Assembly (NCBI GenBank): GCA_964370755.1
Contig: CAYJKL010000013.1
Location: 1-35,077 of the forward strand
Source of the DNA: CAKOSP01 sp964370755
Lineage (GTDB): Bacteria > Bacillota_I > Bacilli_A > RF39 > UBA660
DNA: 35,077 nt
Reading direction: 5' to 3'
Of this stretch, positions 14,810 to 22,326 are shown in pieces; position 1 is the stretch's first letter, and every line of letters starts with the position of its first letter. A program made the translations under genes and the position numbers. The notes under the pieces are model-generated. The model was not told the origin of the DNA, made no database searches, and worked only from the letters and a program-made list of their open reading frames with translations.

Positions 14810-14900
14810 TATTTAACGACCACTACTTGGCCGGTATAGCATCCGCTGATAATCGATAACTATACTCCTCGTCAATCAAATTTTTTTGATCCATGCGCTC
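14810..14900 (-). promoter_or_regulatory. glmS ribozyme (glucosamine-6-phosphate-responsive)
   Basis: The leader contains the conserved core of the self-cleaving glmS riboswitch: AGCGC at the 5' end (cleavage expected between A14899 and G14898), TTGACGAGGAG, a TATAG/CTATA stem, CAGCGGATG and CCGGCC. Glucosamine-6-phosphate acts as cofactor for cleavage, after which the mRNA is degraded, giving feedback on GlmS. The P1 region is short (GATCAAA/TTTGATT) compared with Bacillus. The 3' boundary is approximate. Confidence 0.93.
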
Positions 14901-14942
14901 ATTACTTTCTAAGTCCTCCATACTAGACTTGTAACTAACTTA

Positions 14943-14970
14943 ATTATAGCATATTTTTTTATCATGTCAA
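14943..14970 (-). promoter_or_regulatory. Promoter of the glmS ribozyme/glmS transcript
   Basis: Perfect TTGACA (14965-14970) and TATAAT (14943-14948) on the minus strand, 16-bp spacer, with a TG extended -10. Start is expected near 14936, about 37 nt before the ribozyme cleavage site. Confidence 0.85.
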
Positions 14971-14972
14971 AT

Positions 14973-14998
14973 AAAAAATACAACAATTATGCTGTATT
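14973..14998 (-). terminator. Terminator of the HD-domain gene
   Basis: Arms AATACAGCA (14990-14998) and TGTTGTATT (14977-14985) with a TAAT loop and one G-U pair, then T residues on the minus strand. It overlaps the gene's stop codon and lies just upstream of the glmS promoter. Confidence 0.75.
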
Positions 14999-15575
14999 AA
15001 TTTATTATATTATTATCACTATCAAAACTTACTTCAATGAATTTTTTACTAGCTAAAAAATCACACATATGAACAAATCTTTGGTATTTACTTTCAGGTT
15101 TAGGAAGAACTTCATTTCCTTTAAAATCTGTGTTCCACTCACCCATATGACTTTCTATCATACTAGATAGTAAATCTATATAATCGTCACTTAGTTTTAG
15201 TTTATCTTTATTTTCTTTTATTAAATTTGATATTAATAGTGGATGATCTACTCTTGTGTATTTTTCTTTGGTAATACCAGATTTTAAACCATCATGAAGC
15301 ATCATTGCTAAAATAAGCAAATCTTTTTCATCACTTGTATAGGCTTTATTTATACTATTATTTGATAAAAGTTCATGACCTATTCTTACAACTACTTTTG
15401 TGTGTCTTACTAGCCCACCATCACCAAGTGCATAATTTGGATGATATTTTCCTGTTGAAGATGCTGGTATTTCAAAAAAGTAATCCGGAAGTAAATTAAT
15501 AAGTGTTACTGCTGATTCTTTTATATCGTTATTTTTTATGTATTCTAGTTCTTTTGCAAATGTATTTTGTTTCAT
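14997..15575 (-). CDS. HD-domain phosphohydrolase-like protein
   Basis: A 192-residue soluble protein with the metal-binding pattern of HD-superfamily hydrolases: H58 (GLVRHTK), H94-D95 (MLHDGLKSG), H111 (RVDHPLL), H143 (ESHMGEW) and D172 (HMCDFLA). HD enzymes of this shape cleave phosphate esters or nucleotides, and the GGLVRHT start resembles the HD part of the YhaM 3'-5' exonuclease, but no OB domain is present. Substrate unknown. It has its own promoter and terminator. The ribosome binding site GGAGG precedes the ATG by 6 bases. Confidence 0.8.
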   Translation of the reverse strand: MKQNTFAKELEYIKNNDIKESAVTLINLLPDYFFEIPASSTGKYHPNYALGDGGLVRHTKVVVRIGHELLSNNSINKAYTSDEKDLLILAMMLHDGLKSGITKEKYTRVDHPLLISNLIKENKDKLKLSDDYIDLLSSMIESHMGEWNTDFKGNEVLPKPESKYQRFVHMCDFLASKKFIEVSFDSDNNIIN

Positions 15576-15584
15576 AATGCCTCC

Positions 15585-15625
15585 AATGTATATTTAATTA
15601 TACATTAACTCTTATTATTTAACAA
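15585..15625 (-). promoter_or_regulatory. Promoter of the HD-domain gene with an inverted repeat
   Basis: TTGTTA (15620-15625) and TATAAT (15597-15602) on the minus strand, 17-bp spacer. A perfect 8-bp inverted repeat AATGTATA/TATACATT (15585-15592, 15599-15606) overlaps the -10 and could be an operator. The -35 overlaps the stop of the upstream gene. Confidence 0.55.
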
Positions 15626-16124
15626 TCCCATTTTGAACATATTTTCGGTCATTTACTACTATGAAAGATTTTTTATCATCATTTTTAACTATTTTAACAA
15701 GGTGATCTAAACTTTTTTTCTTTATTTCAATAAATAGCATGTCTTTTTTAACTTTATTTTTCTCTTTTTTAAGATTAACTACTGACACACCATAACCTTC
15801 TTTTCTTAGTTTATTGATTAGTTTATCATTATCCATTTTAGTAATTACTTGGACACCAATATAACCATTTATAAATCTATTTGTAAGATATGTTCCTATA
15901 TAAGTTCCTGCAGCAAACCCCCCTGCATAAGAAAGTGGAATAAATATACTTTCATTGGCAAGATCAAGTGCTTCTCTTGCTATATAAAACCAAATTATTA
16001 CTTCGAAAAATGCTAAAACTGCAGTAATTTTCCTTTTACCTCTTACCATTAATATAGTTCTTGCTGTACCTATTGATACATCCACTATTCTTGCGAAAAA
16101 AATTCTTAAACAAATTAAAAACAT
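15615..16124 (-). CDS. UPF0316 family membrane protein (DUF5698/DUF2179)
   Basis: A 169-residue protein whose first part has about three membrane helices (FLICLRIFFARIVDVSIGTA, AVLAFFEVIIWFYIA, LSYAGGFAAGTYIGTYL). The second half is a soluble DUF2179-like domain (GVQVITKMDNDKLINKLRK). The DVSIGTART...RGKRK pattern is diagnostic of UPF0316. The function is not established; DUF2179 domains are thought to bind ligands or nucleotides. It lies 9 bp after the zinc-ribbon gene and probably ends the yqeG-mutL transcript. The last codons overlap the next promoter. Confidence 0.85.
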   Translation of the reverse strand: MFLICLRIFFARIVDVSIGTARTILMVRGKRKITAVLAFFEVIIWFYIAREALDLANESIFIPLSYAGGFAAGTYIGTYLTNRFINGYIGVQVITKMDNDKLINKLRKEGYGVSVVNLKKEKNKVKKDMLFIEIKKKSLDHLVKIVKNDDKKSFIVVNDRKYVQNGIVK

Positions 16125-16133
16125 TATTGATCA

Positions 16134-16403
16134 CTACCCTACAAGTAGTATAACCAATAATGCTATAAATATTATTCCAATAATTAGATATAACTTTATA
16201 TATTTTCCTTTATCACTGGATCTATAGTCAACATCTCTATTTACACCAAATTTTGCACTATTATATTCGATTTGCCCTTTTTTTTCTGCTTCCTTATTCA
16301 TTTCTTTAAACATCTCTGATTGTTCTTTTGAAATTAATGTTCCACATTTTGAACATACCATTGCCCTTGGTGATAAAGCACTACCACACTTATTACAAAA
16401 CAT
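16134..16403 (-). CDS. Zinc-ribbon protein with C-terminal membrane helix
   Basis: An 89-residue protein beginning MFCNKCGSALSPRAMVCSKC, a double-CxxC zinc ribbon (C3, C6, C17, C20). A charged middle and one C-terminal membrane helix (about residues 68-89, YIKLYLIIGIIFIALLVILL) follow. Such zinc-ribbon plus single-helix proteins are common and uncharacterised. The ATG follows the stop of the preceding gene by one base, and the GAGGAG ribosome binding site lies in that gene's end, so translation is coupled. Confidence 0.8.
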   Translation of the reverse strand: MFCNKCGSALSPRAMVCSKCGTLISKEQSEMFKEMNKEAEKKGQIEYNSAKFGVNRDVDYRSSDKGKYIKLYLIIGIIFIALLVILLVG

Positions 16404-16404
16404 T

Positions 16405-16629
16405 TTACTCCTCTTTTTCTGTAAATTTTGCTTCCATCACATCATCATTTTTTCTTTTGTGATTAGCACTGCTACTTACATTTATATTTACCATATTCTT
16501 TCTTTTTACTAATCTATATATGATTCCTACTATTATTAAAAATAAAATAACAGGCCATAAAATACTGAATAGCAACCATATAATTACTAATACTAATAAT
16601 ACTTTTATAATTCCCATAATCCTCCTCAT
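16405..16629 (-). CDS. Small membrane protein downstream of mutL
   Basis: A 74-residue protein with one or two hydrophobic helices (about residues 7-41) and a charged, basic tail; no family recognised. The first ATG overlaps the mutL stop as ATGA, which allows coupling. A second ATG four codons on (16617) has AGGAGG only 3 bases before it, closer than usual. The true start is therefore open between 16629 and 16617. Confidence 0.7.
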   Translation of the reverse strand: MRRIMGIIKVLLVLVIIWLLFSILWPVILFLIIVGIIYRLVKRKNMVNINVSSSANHKRKNDDVMEAKFTEKEE

Positions 16630-18344
16630 ACTACTCTTTTAAACATTTTTTCTAAATCATATCTTGAATATGTTACAATTGCTGGTCTACCATGTGGGCA
16701 CGTGTATGGATTGTTACATTTTACAAGTTCTCCTAAAAAATATTCCATCTCTAAGTGTGAACTTTTATGATTTGCTTTTATACTCATTTTACAAGCAAGT
16801 GTAATTGCTATTTTTTCTTGAAATATTGCTGGATCAAACTCTTTTGGTACGTTAATTATTAAATCAATAATTTTTCTTATTGATTCTTCCTCATATCCTT
16901 CAAGCAAATAATCTGGATGTTTTTTGACAATTATCGTATTTATTCCAAAATCTTCGTATAAAAATCCAAGTGAGTTAAAGTGACTTTCTTTTGATTTAAA
17001 TTTTAGATAGTCTGATGCAGTAAACTCTATTGTTACTGGAAACATCATTTCTTTAATATTATATCTTTTCATTTTTAGATTACTCATATAATTTTCATAA
17101 CGAACTCTCTCTGCTGCTGCATGTTGATCAATTAAGTACATACCATTTTCGTTCTCTGCTACAATATATGTTCCATGAACGAGTCCTACTGGATATAAAA
17201 CTAAGTTTTGAAGTTCTTCATTTATTATAATAGGCGAAATAGTTTCTTTTACTTCTGTGCTAAAATCAAGTGCTGTTTGAACTATTTCTTTTTCTTCTGA
17301 AGTAGTAATTTCTTGAACTTCTTCTCTTGCCACTTCTTTAAGCTCAGCAGTAGGTATTAAAATATTTGAATATAGCAAGTCTTTAATGCCTTTATATATT
17401 AAATCTGTTAACTCATTCATTTTTGATAATTTAATATCCTGCTTCGTCGGATGAATATTTACATCCATAAGGGTTGGGTCTGTTTCAATTGATAAGACTA
17501 CTACTGGATATCTATCGTGGGGTTTATATGTATAGTATGCATCATTTATTGCTCTATTAATATCCATATTTTTAACTAGTCTATCGTTAACAAATGTTGT
17601 CATGTCATTTCTATTTGTTTTTTGAATTGCTGGTTTTGAGATAAAACCTGACACTATATAATCATCGTTTGAAACGTGTAATGATAGCATATTACTTGAT
17701 ATATTCATACCATATATTTCATGAATCGTTTTATGTAAGTTATCACTACCACTTGTTTTTAATATTTGTTTATCATTATTTGTTAGTGTAAATGAAACAT
17801 TTGGGTGTGATAGTGATAGTTTTTCTATTAGCATTGTTGTTGCACTTAACTCTGAGCCTTCACTTTTTAAAAATTTTAGCCTTGCTGGAGTATTGTAAAA
17901 TAAATTAGTTATTGTAATTATAGTACCTACTCTAGCATCGCTTACTTCTTTATTAATAAGTTTTCCACCTTTTATATGTACTTTGGTTCCAGCATCGCCT
18001 TCACTAGTAACCAAAACTACTTCAGATACTGATGCTATTGATGGAAGTGCTTCTCCTCTAAATCCTAGTGTTCCTATAAAGAATAAATCTTCATCTTTTT
18101 TTATTTTACTTGTAGCATGTCTTGAAAAACATAAAAGTGCGTCTTCTTCATTCATACCACTACCATCATCAACAATGGTTATTTCTTTTAAACCACCATC
18201 TCTTAGATTAACTTTTATAGTATGAGCTTTTGCATCAAGTGAATTTTCAACAAGTTCTTTTACAACTGATAATGTTCTTTCAATAACTTCTCCTGCTGCT
18301 ATTTTATTTGCTAGATGATCACTCATTACCTTTATTTTACTCAT
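16626..18344 (-). CDS. mutL: DNA mismatch repair protein MutL
   Basis: MutL couples mismatch recognition by MutS to strand incision and removal. The 572-residue protein has the GHKL ATPase motifs (ENSLDAKA, DDGSGM, TLGFRGEALPSI) at the amino end. The C-terminal endonuclease site is intact with DQHAAAERVRYE, ACKMSIKANH and CPHGRP, so this is the nicking type, as in bacteria lacking MutH. The frame could begin at a GTG three codons earlier, but AAAGGTG lies just right for the ATG at 18344. This ATG overlaps the end of yqeG by 8 bp. mutS is not in the window. Confidence 0.97.
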   Translation of the reverse strand: MSKIKVMSDHLANKIAAGEVIERTLSVVKELVENSLDAKAHTIKVNLRDGGLKEITIVDDGSGMNEEDALLCFSRHATSKIKKDEDLFFIGTLGFRGEALPSIASVSEVVLVTSEGDAGTKVHIKGGKLINKEVSDARVGTIITITNLFYNTPARLKFLKSEGSELSATTMLIEKLSLSHPNVSFTLTNNDKQILKTSGSDNLHKTIHEIYGMNISSNMLSLHVSNDDYIVSGFISKPAIQKTNRNDMTTFVNDRLVKNMDINRAINDAYYTYKPHDRYPVVVLSIETDPTLMDVNIHPTKQDIKLSKMNELTDLIYKGIKDLLYSNILIPTAELKEVAREEVQEITTSEEKEIVQTALDFSTEVKETISPIIINEELQNLVLYPVGLVHGTYIVAENENGMYLIDQHAAAERVRYENYMSNLKMKRYNIKEMMFPVTIEFTASDYLKFKSKESHFNSLGFLYEDFGINTIIVKKHPDYLLEGYEEESIRKIIDLIINVPKEFDPAIFQEKIAITLACKMSIKANHKSSHLEMEYFLGELVKCNNPYTCPHGRPAIVTYSRYDLEKMFKRVV

Positions 18345-18855
18345 AGTATTCACCTTTGAATAAGATACCTTTTTTATTAAGTGATTTTAAAACTAAACGT
18401 TCCCAAAATCTATTAAATTTAGTGTTTATTGGTTCTTCACTTCCTACTGAGTTTACTAGTATTGATAACATTTGCATTCTGTTAGCACCTAAAACATCAG
18501 TCATAATTTGATCGCCTACACATGCAATTTCATTTGCTTTATATTTGTACATCGAAAGTATTTTTTTATATTTAGTTTTAAGGGGTTTTTTAGAACTGTG
18601 AGCTGAATCAACATTTAAACCTTCTTTAAATGGTCTAACTCTGTCTTTTTTGTTATTTGAAATTATTATTACTTTAAAATCCTCGGATAAAAGTGCCATA
18701 AACTCTTTTAATTTTTTTGAAGGTTCGTGTTCTTTATATGAAACTAGTGTATTATCAAGATCAAATAAGAGACATTTTATTCCCATTGTTTTTAGTTTTT
18801 TATAGTTAATTTTATATACAGATTGTTGATACATATCTGGTGCAAATAAATTCAT
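18337..18855 (-). CDS. yqeG: YqeG-family HAD phosphatase
   Basis: A 172-residue HAD phosphatase (subfamily IIIA, related to mitochondrial PGP phosphatase). Motif I is FDLDNTL with D32 and D34, motif II IISNN (S66), motif III K90-P, and motif IV GDQIMTD with D115 and D120, so the catalytic set is complete. In Bacillus yqeG heads a cluster with yqeH and aroE; here it is followed by mutL instead, with overlapping stop and start (ATGAGTAA). GGAGG precedes the ATG, and an extended -10 (TGTTATAAT, 18879-18884) lies upstream. Physiological substrate in Firmicutes is not settled. Confidence 0.9.
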   Translation of the reverse strand: MNLFAPDMYQQSVYKINYKKLKTMGIKCLLFDLDNTLVSYKEHEPSKKLKEFMALLSEDFKVIIISNNKKDRVRPFKEGLNVDSAHSSKKPLKTKYKKILSMYKYKANEIACVGDQIMTDVLGANRMQMLSILVNSVGSEEPINTKFNRFWERLVLKSLNKKGILFKGEYYE

Positions 18856-18878
18856 ACTTCCTCCGTTTACTCTTAAAT

Positions 18879-18884
18879 ATTATA
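18879..18884 (-). promoter_or_regulatory. Extended -10 promoter element before yqeG-mutL
   Basis: TATAAT preceded by TG on the minus strand, 24 bp before the yqeG ATG. No good -35 is visible; that region is formed by the 32-bp repeat unit. Confidence 0.5.
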
Positions 18885-18890
18885 ACATGT

Positions 18891-18986
18891 TATCACACTT
18901 TTTGAAGTTTTTTTAAACTAAATATCACACTTTCCAAAGAAAAAAAGTGTAAAATATCACACTTTTTAAAGTTTTTTTGGTATAAA
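18891..18986. repeat. Three tandem units with exact 32-bp spacing
   Basis: TATCACACTTT recurs at 18891, 18923 and 18955, each exactly 32 bp apart. Units 1 and 3 agree over about 24 of the first 25 positions, while unit 2 shares the first 11 and then differs. Unit 3 includes the final Lys-Leu-stop codons of the YjdF-like gene, so unit 1 is a copy of a coding end. Confidence 0.75.
18942..18967 (-). terminator. Terminator of the YjdF-like gene
   Basis: AAAAAGTGT (18959-18967) pairs perfectly with ACACTTTTT (18942-18950) over 9 bp, followed by more T on the minus strand; the mirror A-run means it may also act on the plus strand. Part of the 32-bp repeat array. Confidence 0.82.
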
Positions 18987-19733
18987 GTTTTTAGCAAATT
19001 CGTATTTTTCATTATTAATTACGTAGAAATAACCAAATATTGCGAACACAACTGCTCCAATAGCGTTTACTATCATATCTTTCATTGTATCTTGTAATCC
19101 TATATCAAGATATCCATCGTTAATAATTACTTCTTTTCCATCTTCGTAGTGTATTACAGTTTTATCTATATTTTCAATAATAACTGGAATATTTTCTCCA
19201 TCTTCATTTAAATATACACTACTTATACCACTGTGCAGATCATCTTTTTGCATATCTGTTACTGCGTATACATCCATTCCATATTCGAAGAACTCCCATA
19301 CAGTCCCTATTGTAATTGAGAAACTTATAGCAACTATTACCATATATATTGGAGATAAGTATATTTTTGTTTTATCATTTTTATTTAAGATATCTACAAG
19401 AGCAAATCCTACTCCCGCAAATATGAAGCCATTTAGTGTATGAAGTAGAGTGTCCCAAATTGGAATAAGTCCATAGAAGTTTCTTATCTCACCTAAAATC
19501 ATCGCACTAAATATAAAAGCATATATAGTTCCCTCTAAAACATTTGGTAAATCAATTTTCATTTTCTTTTCAATAAATGTCGGAACTGTAAATAATATAA
19601 GTACTAATATACAGCTGAACACGTTTTCAAAATTTCCATCTAGAAACTGGAATACTGCAGTTAGGATAACTAAAAATCTTAGTACAACATATACTGTTAA
19701 ATTGCGAACATCGCGTTTTTGTCTTTTTTTCAT
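18966..19733 (-). CDS. YjdF-family (DUF2238-like) membrane protein
   Basis: A 255-residue protein with about six membrane helices. The segment PIWDTLLHTLNGFIFAGVGF and, later, WEFFEYGMD and DTMKDMIVNAIGAVV are the hallmarks of the YjdF/DUF2238 family. A hydrophilic insert between helices (about residues 163-205) contains an acidic beta segment. Activity unknown. The longest frame starts at 19748, but the -10 of its promoter ends at 19750, so that ATG would precede the transcript; the ATG at 19733, with AGGTGG upstream, is the proper start. It is divergent from the mutase gene. Confidence 0.8.
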   Translation of the reverse strand: MKKRQKRDVRNLTVYVVLRFLVILTAVFQFLDGNFENVFSCILVLILFTVPTFIEKKMKIDLPNVLEGTIYAFIFSAMILGEIRNFYGLIPIWDTLLHTLNGFIFAGVGFALVDILNKNDKTKIYLSPIYMVIVAISFSITIGTVWEFFEYGMDVYAVTDMQKDDLHSGISSVYLNEDGENIPVIIENIDKTVIHYEDGKEVIINDGYLDIGLQDTMKDMIVNAIGAVVFAIFGYFYVINNEKYEFAKNFIPKKL

Positions 19734-19749
19734 AATACCACCTGCCATA

Positions 19750-19778
19750 AGTATAACATTTACACGTGTATTTGTAAA
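19750..19778 (-). promoter_or_regulatory. Promoter of the YjdF-like gene
   Basis: TTTACA (19773-19778) and TATACT (19750-19755) on the minus strand, 17-bp spacer. Start near 19743. Confidence 0.65.
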
Positions 19779-19793
19779 ATAAAATTTTTAAAA

Positions 19794-19822
19794 TTTACAA
19801 TATTGTACTCTTATGTTAAAAT
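19794..19822 (+). promoter_or_regulatory. Promoter of the phosphohexomutase gene
   Basis: TTTACA (19794-19799) and TAAAAT (19817-19822), 17-bp spacer, with AAGGTG before the ATG at 19841. Divergent from the YjdF promoter. Confidence 0.65.
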
Positions 19823-19840
19823 TAATTAAGGTGATATATA

Positions 19841-21196
19841 ATGGAAACGAAAATATTTAGAGAGTATGATATCAGAGGTACTTACCCTACTGATTTAAAT
19901 GAGGAAACTTTTTACACACTTGGAAAAAGCTATGGTTCTTATATACAAAGTAACTATAGTCAAAAAAAATGTGTTGTTTCTAGAGATAATAGATTATCAA
20001 GTGAAGCTCTTGCTACCAACTTTATTAAGGGGGTTTTAGAAACTGGCTGTGATGTACTTGACTGTGGGCTTACTACTACTCCAATGAATTTTTATGCTAG
20101 ATACTTAAATCAATTATATGGAGCAATGATTACTGCTAGTCATAATCCTAAAGATGATAATGGTCTTAAGTTTTCTTTTGGGGGACCTACTAATGCTGCT
20201 GGTGATGAAATAGTGAATTTTAAGAACTTTACACTTGCTGGAAGTTTTTTAACTGGAACTGGTAAACTAGAAGAAGCAAATATAACTGATAAATATATTG
20301 ATTATATGAAAAAAGGTGTTACTTTTGGTCCTAGAAAAAGAAAAGTTGTAATTGACTGTGGTAACGGAGCTACTACTGTGATAGCAAGAAAAGTATTTAG
20401 TCAGTTTAATATTGATTTTGAAATCATTAATGAAGAAAATGATGGAAGATTTCCAAATCATCATCCAGATCCTGCTGTTAAGAAAAACTTAGAACAGTTA
20501 AAAGATGCAGTTTTAAAACATAAAGCTGATTTAGGAATTGCATATGATGGCGATGGAGACAGAACTGGGTTTGTTAAAGACAACGGTGAATTTATGTCTA
20601 TTGAAGAATTTATGATTTTAATGGCTAGAGACATACTACCTACTGCTACTAATAAGACTATACTATATGATGTAAAATGTTCTAAAATCTTAGAAGAAGA
20701 GATAACTAATGCTGGTGGAATACCTTTTATGTATAGAACTGGTGCCAGTTATACTCAAAATAAAGCTCATGCTGATAATATTTCTTTTGGTGGTGAATTT
20801 TCCGGTCATATTTTCTTTAGAGATAAAGTTGCAGATATTGGTTCTGGTATTTATGCATCACTTAGACTATGTGAACTTTTATCTAAAACTGAAGGTACTT
20901 TGTCTAATATAACAAGCACTATTAAGAAATATCCAATAACTGAAGAAATTAAAATAAAAGCTAGAGACGAATATAAATTTGTTATAGTTGAAAATATTAA
21001 AGAATATGCAAATAAACACGGATTTAAATATTCTGATATTGATGGTATTAAAATATTTTTTGATAGAGGTTGGGTTTTAATTAGAGCAAGTAATACTGGT
21101 CCTAATTTAATATTTAGAGCTGAAGCCGATACTGAAGCTGATAAAGAAACTCTATATAATTATTTTTCAGAAATTATAAAAACTTATAACAAGTAA
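19841..21196 (+). CDS. Phosphomannomutase/phosphoglucomutase
   Basis: A 451-residue alpha-D-phosphohexomutase that interconverts hexose 1- and 6-phosphates for sugar-nucleotide synthesis. The phosphoserine loop TASHNPKDDNG (about residues 99-109), the magnesium loop DGDGDRTG (about 240-247) and the sugar-binding GGEFSGH (about 319-325) are intact, and the C-terminal phosphate-binding domain contains RASNTGPNLIFRAEA. The GGE-x-SGH form is that of the ManB/AlgC group rather than GlmM. It is the only plus-strand gene of the window, with its own promoter and a bidirectional terminator. Substrate preference (mannose or glucose) cannot be read. Confidence 0.93.
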   Translation: METKIFREYDIRGTYPTDLNEETFYTLGKSYGSYIQSNYSQKKCVVSRDNRLSSEALATNFIKGVLETGCDVLDCGLTTTPMNFYARYLNQLYGAMITASHNPKDDNGLKFSFGGPTNAAGDEIVNFKNFTLAGSFLTGTGKLEEANITDKYIDYMKKGVTFGPRKRKVVIDCGNGATTVIARKVFSQFNIDFEIINEENDGRFPNHHPDPAVKKNLEQLKDAVLKHKADLGIAYDGDGDRTGFVKDNGEFMSIEEFMILMARDILPTATNKTILYDVKCSKILEEEITNAGGIPFMYRTGASYTQNKAHADNISFGGEFSGHIFFRDKVADIGSGIYASLRLCELLSKTEGTLSNITSTIKKYPITEEIKIKARDEYKFVIVENIKEYANKHGFKYSDIDGIKIFFDRGWVLIRASNTGPNLIFRAEADTEADKETLYNYFSEIIKTYNK

Positions 21197-21226
21197 AAAG
21201 GAAGAAATTTAAATCTTCCTTTTAGT
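21196..21226. terminator. Bidirectional terminator between convergent genes
   Basis: Perfect 10-bp arms AAAAGGAAGA (21196-21205) and TCTTCCTTTT (21214-21223) with an 8-nt loop; serves the mutase on the plus strand and the small membrane gene on the minus strand. Confidence 0.9.
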
Positions 21227-21231
21227 TTGCT

Positions 21232-21549
21232 TTAATCTTCAAAAAATTCAAGTGTTAGATTAACAGTTCTCTTATTTTCTATAGTTTTTTCTACTACTTT
21301 AAAAACAAAATAGTTGTAAGAATTTATTTCTTCCTGTTCTTCACTAACATAACTATCTACGTCATAATACCAATATGGTTCTTCTCCTGCATCTATATTT
21401 CTAAAGTTAGTAAATGCAAGAGCTGCACAAGCAATTAAGAATATTAATATTAGCCAGAAAATTATATTAAGAAGCATTCTTATCCAGCCTCTTTTGTTAT
21501 ATTTTATAATATCGTCAAATACTTCTTCTTTTTTTACTTCTTCTTCCAT
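21232..21549 (-). CDS. Small single-pass membrane protein
   Basis: A 105-residue protein of unrecognised family: acidic amino end (MEEEVKKEEVFDDIIKYNKR), one membrane helix (about residues 25-46, MLLNIIFWLILIFLIACAAL), and an extracytoplasmic acidic/aromatic part ending in a beta segment (TVNLTLEFFED). It follows deoD by 6 bp and ends at the convergent terminator, so it is the last gene of the ABC exporter-deoD transcript. No function can be assigned. Confidence 0.7.
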   Translation of the reverse strand: MEEEVKKEEVFDDIIKYNKRGWIRMLLNIIFWLILIFLIACAALAFTNFRNIDAGEEPYWYYDVDSYVSEEQEEINSYNYFVFKVVEKTIENKRTVNLTLEFFED

Positions 21550-21555
21550 AAGAAC

Positions 21556-22287
21556 CTACTTTATAATAGATTCAAGTGCTAAAGTTATCATATCGTTTAA
21601 AGATTTTTCTCTTGCTTCAATTGATAAAACTACTTCACTAAATTTAGAATCTACTGCTGTTGCCATTGCTGTTGCTTCAATACCCATTGAGTTTGCAATA
21701 TGCACTATGCCAAATGCTTCCATTTCTTCTCCAAGTGGCTCTATACCTTCAGGAATTCTTGCTAGCGCTTTATCTGAGTCAACATATGGACCAAATACAT
21801 CCATAGTCATCATTGTTCCTACATGTACTTTTTGTCCAAGTTCTTTTGCAGTTTCAACTATTTTTGCATTTAGATTTTCACTTGGTTTTACTTCACAACC
21901 TTTGAAACCATTAAATTGGTAAGCAAAGTTTGATTCTGTATAACAGTTATTTGCTAAAATTATTTCGGGTATTTCTACACTTGGATTTACTACTCCACAT
22001 GTTCCGAATCTTATTATTTTTTTCACTTTAAAATAATGTATAAGCTCAAATACATAGATACCAGCTGATGCCATACCCATTCCATGAGCCATTACAGTAA
22101 CCTTTGTTCCCTTGTAATTTCCTGTGTAACCTAACATATTTCTTACACTAGTTACTTCTTTTGCATTTTCTAAAAAGTTTTCTGCAACGTATTTTGCTCT
22201 AAGTGGATCCCCTGGCATTATTACTAGCTCTGCGATATCACTTCTATTTTCACATTTAATGTGTATTGGATCTTCTCCTATAAACAT
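21556..22287 (-). CDS. deoD: Purine-nucleoside phosphorylase DeoD
   Basis: Hexameric-type PNP cleaving purine (deoxy)nucleosides with phosphate for purine salvage. Family motifs: MPGDPLRAK (phosphate and ribose site), GMGMASAGIYVFEL, RFGTCG, EMEAFGIVHIA (ribose-binding Glu) and the acid residue in TAVDSKF. From the ATG at 22287 the protein has 243 residues; a GTG three codons earlier extends the frame, but AAGGAGA spacing favours the ATG. It follows the ABC exporter genes by 39 bp without a convincing promoter, so it is probably co-transcribed. Confidence 0.95.
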   Translation of the reverse strand: MFIGEDPIHIKCENRSDIAELVIMPGDPLRAKYVAENFLENAKEVTSVRNMLGYTGNYKGTKVTVMAHGMGMASAGIYVFELIHYFKVKKIIRFGTCGVVNPSVEIPEIILANNCYTESNFAYQFNGFKGCEVKPSENLNAKIVETAKELGQKVHVGTMMTMDVFGPYVDSDKALARIPEGIEPLGEEMEAFGIVHIANSMGIEATAMATAVDSKFSEVVLSIEAREKSLNDMITLALESIIK

Positions 22288-22326
22288 AATTATCACTCTC
22301 CTTACATTAAGTTTATCATACTTTTT

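Noticed and set aside
14823..14921. Upstream open reading frame in the glmS leader
   Set aside because: No ribosome binding site, and the bases are constrained by the ribozyme core.
18345..18353. GTG start for mutL three codons upstream
   Set aside because: It overlaps the ribosome binding site AAAGGTG that serves the ATG at 18344.
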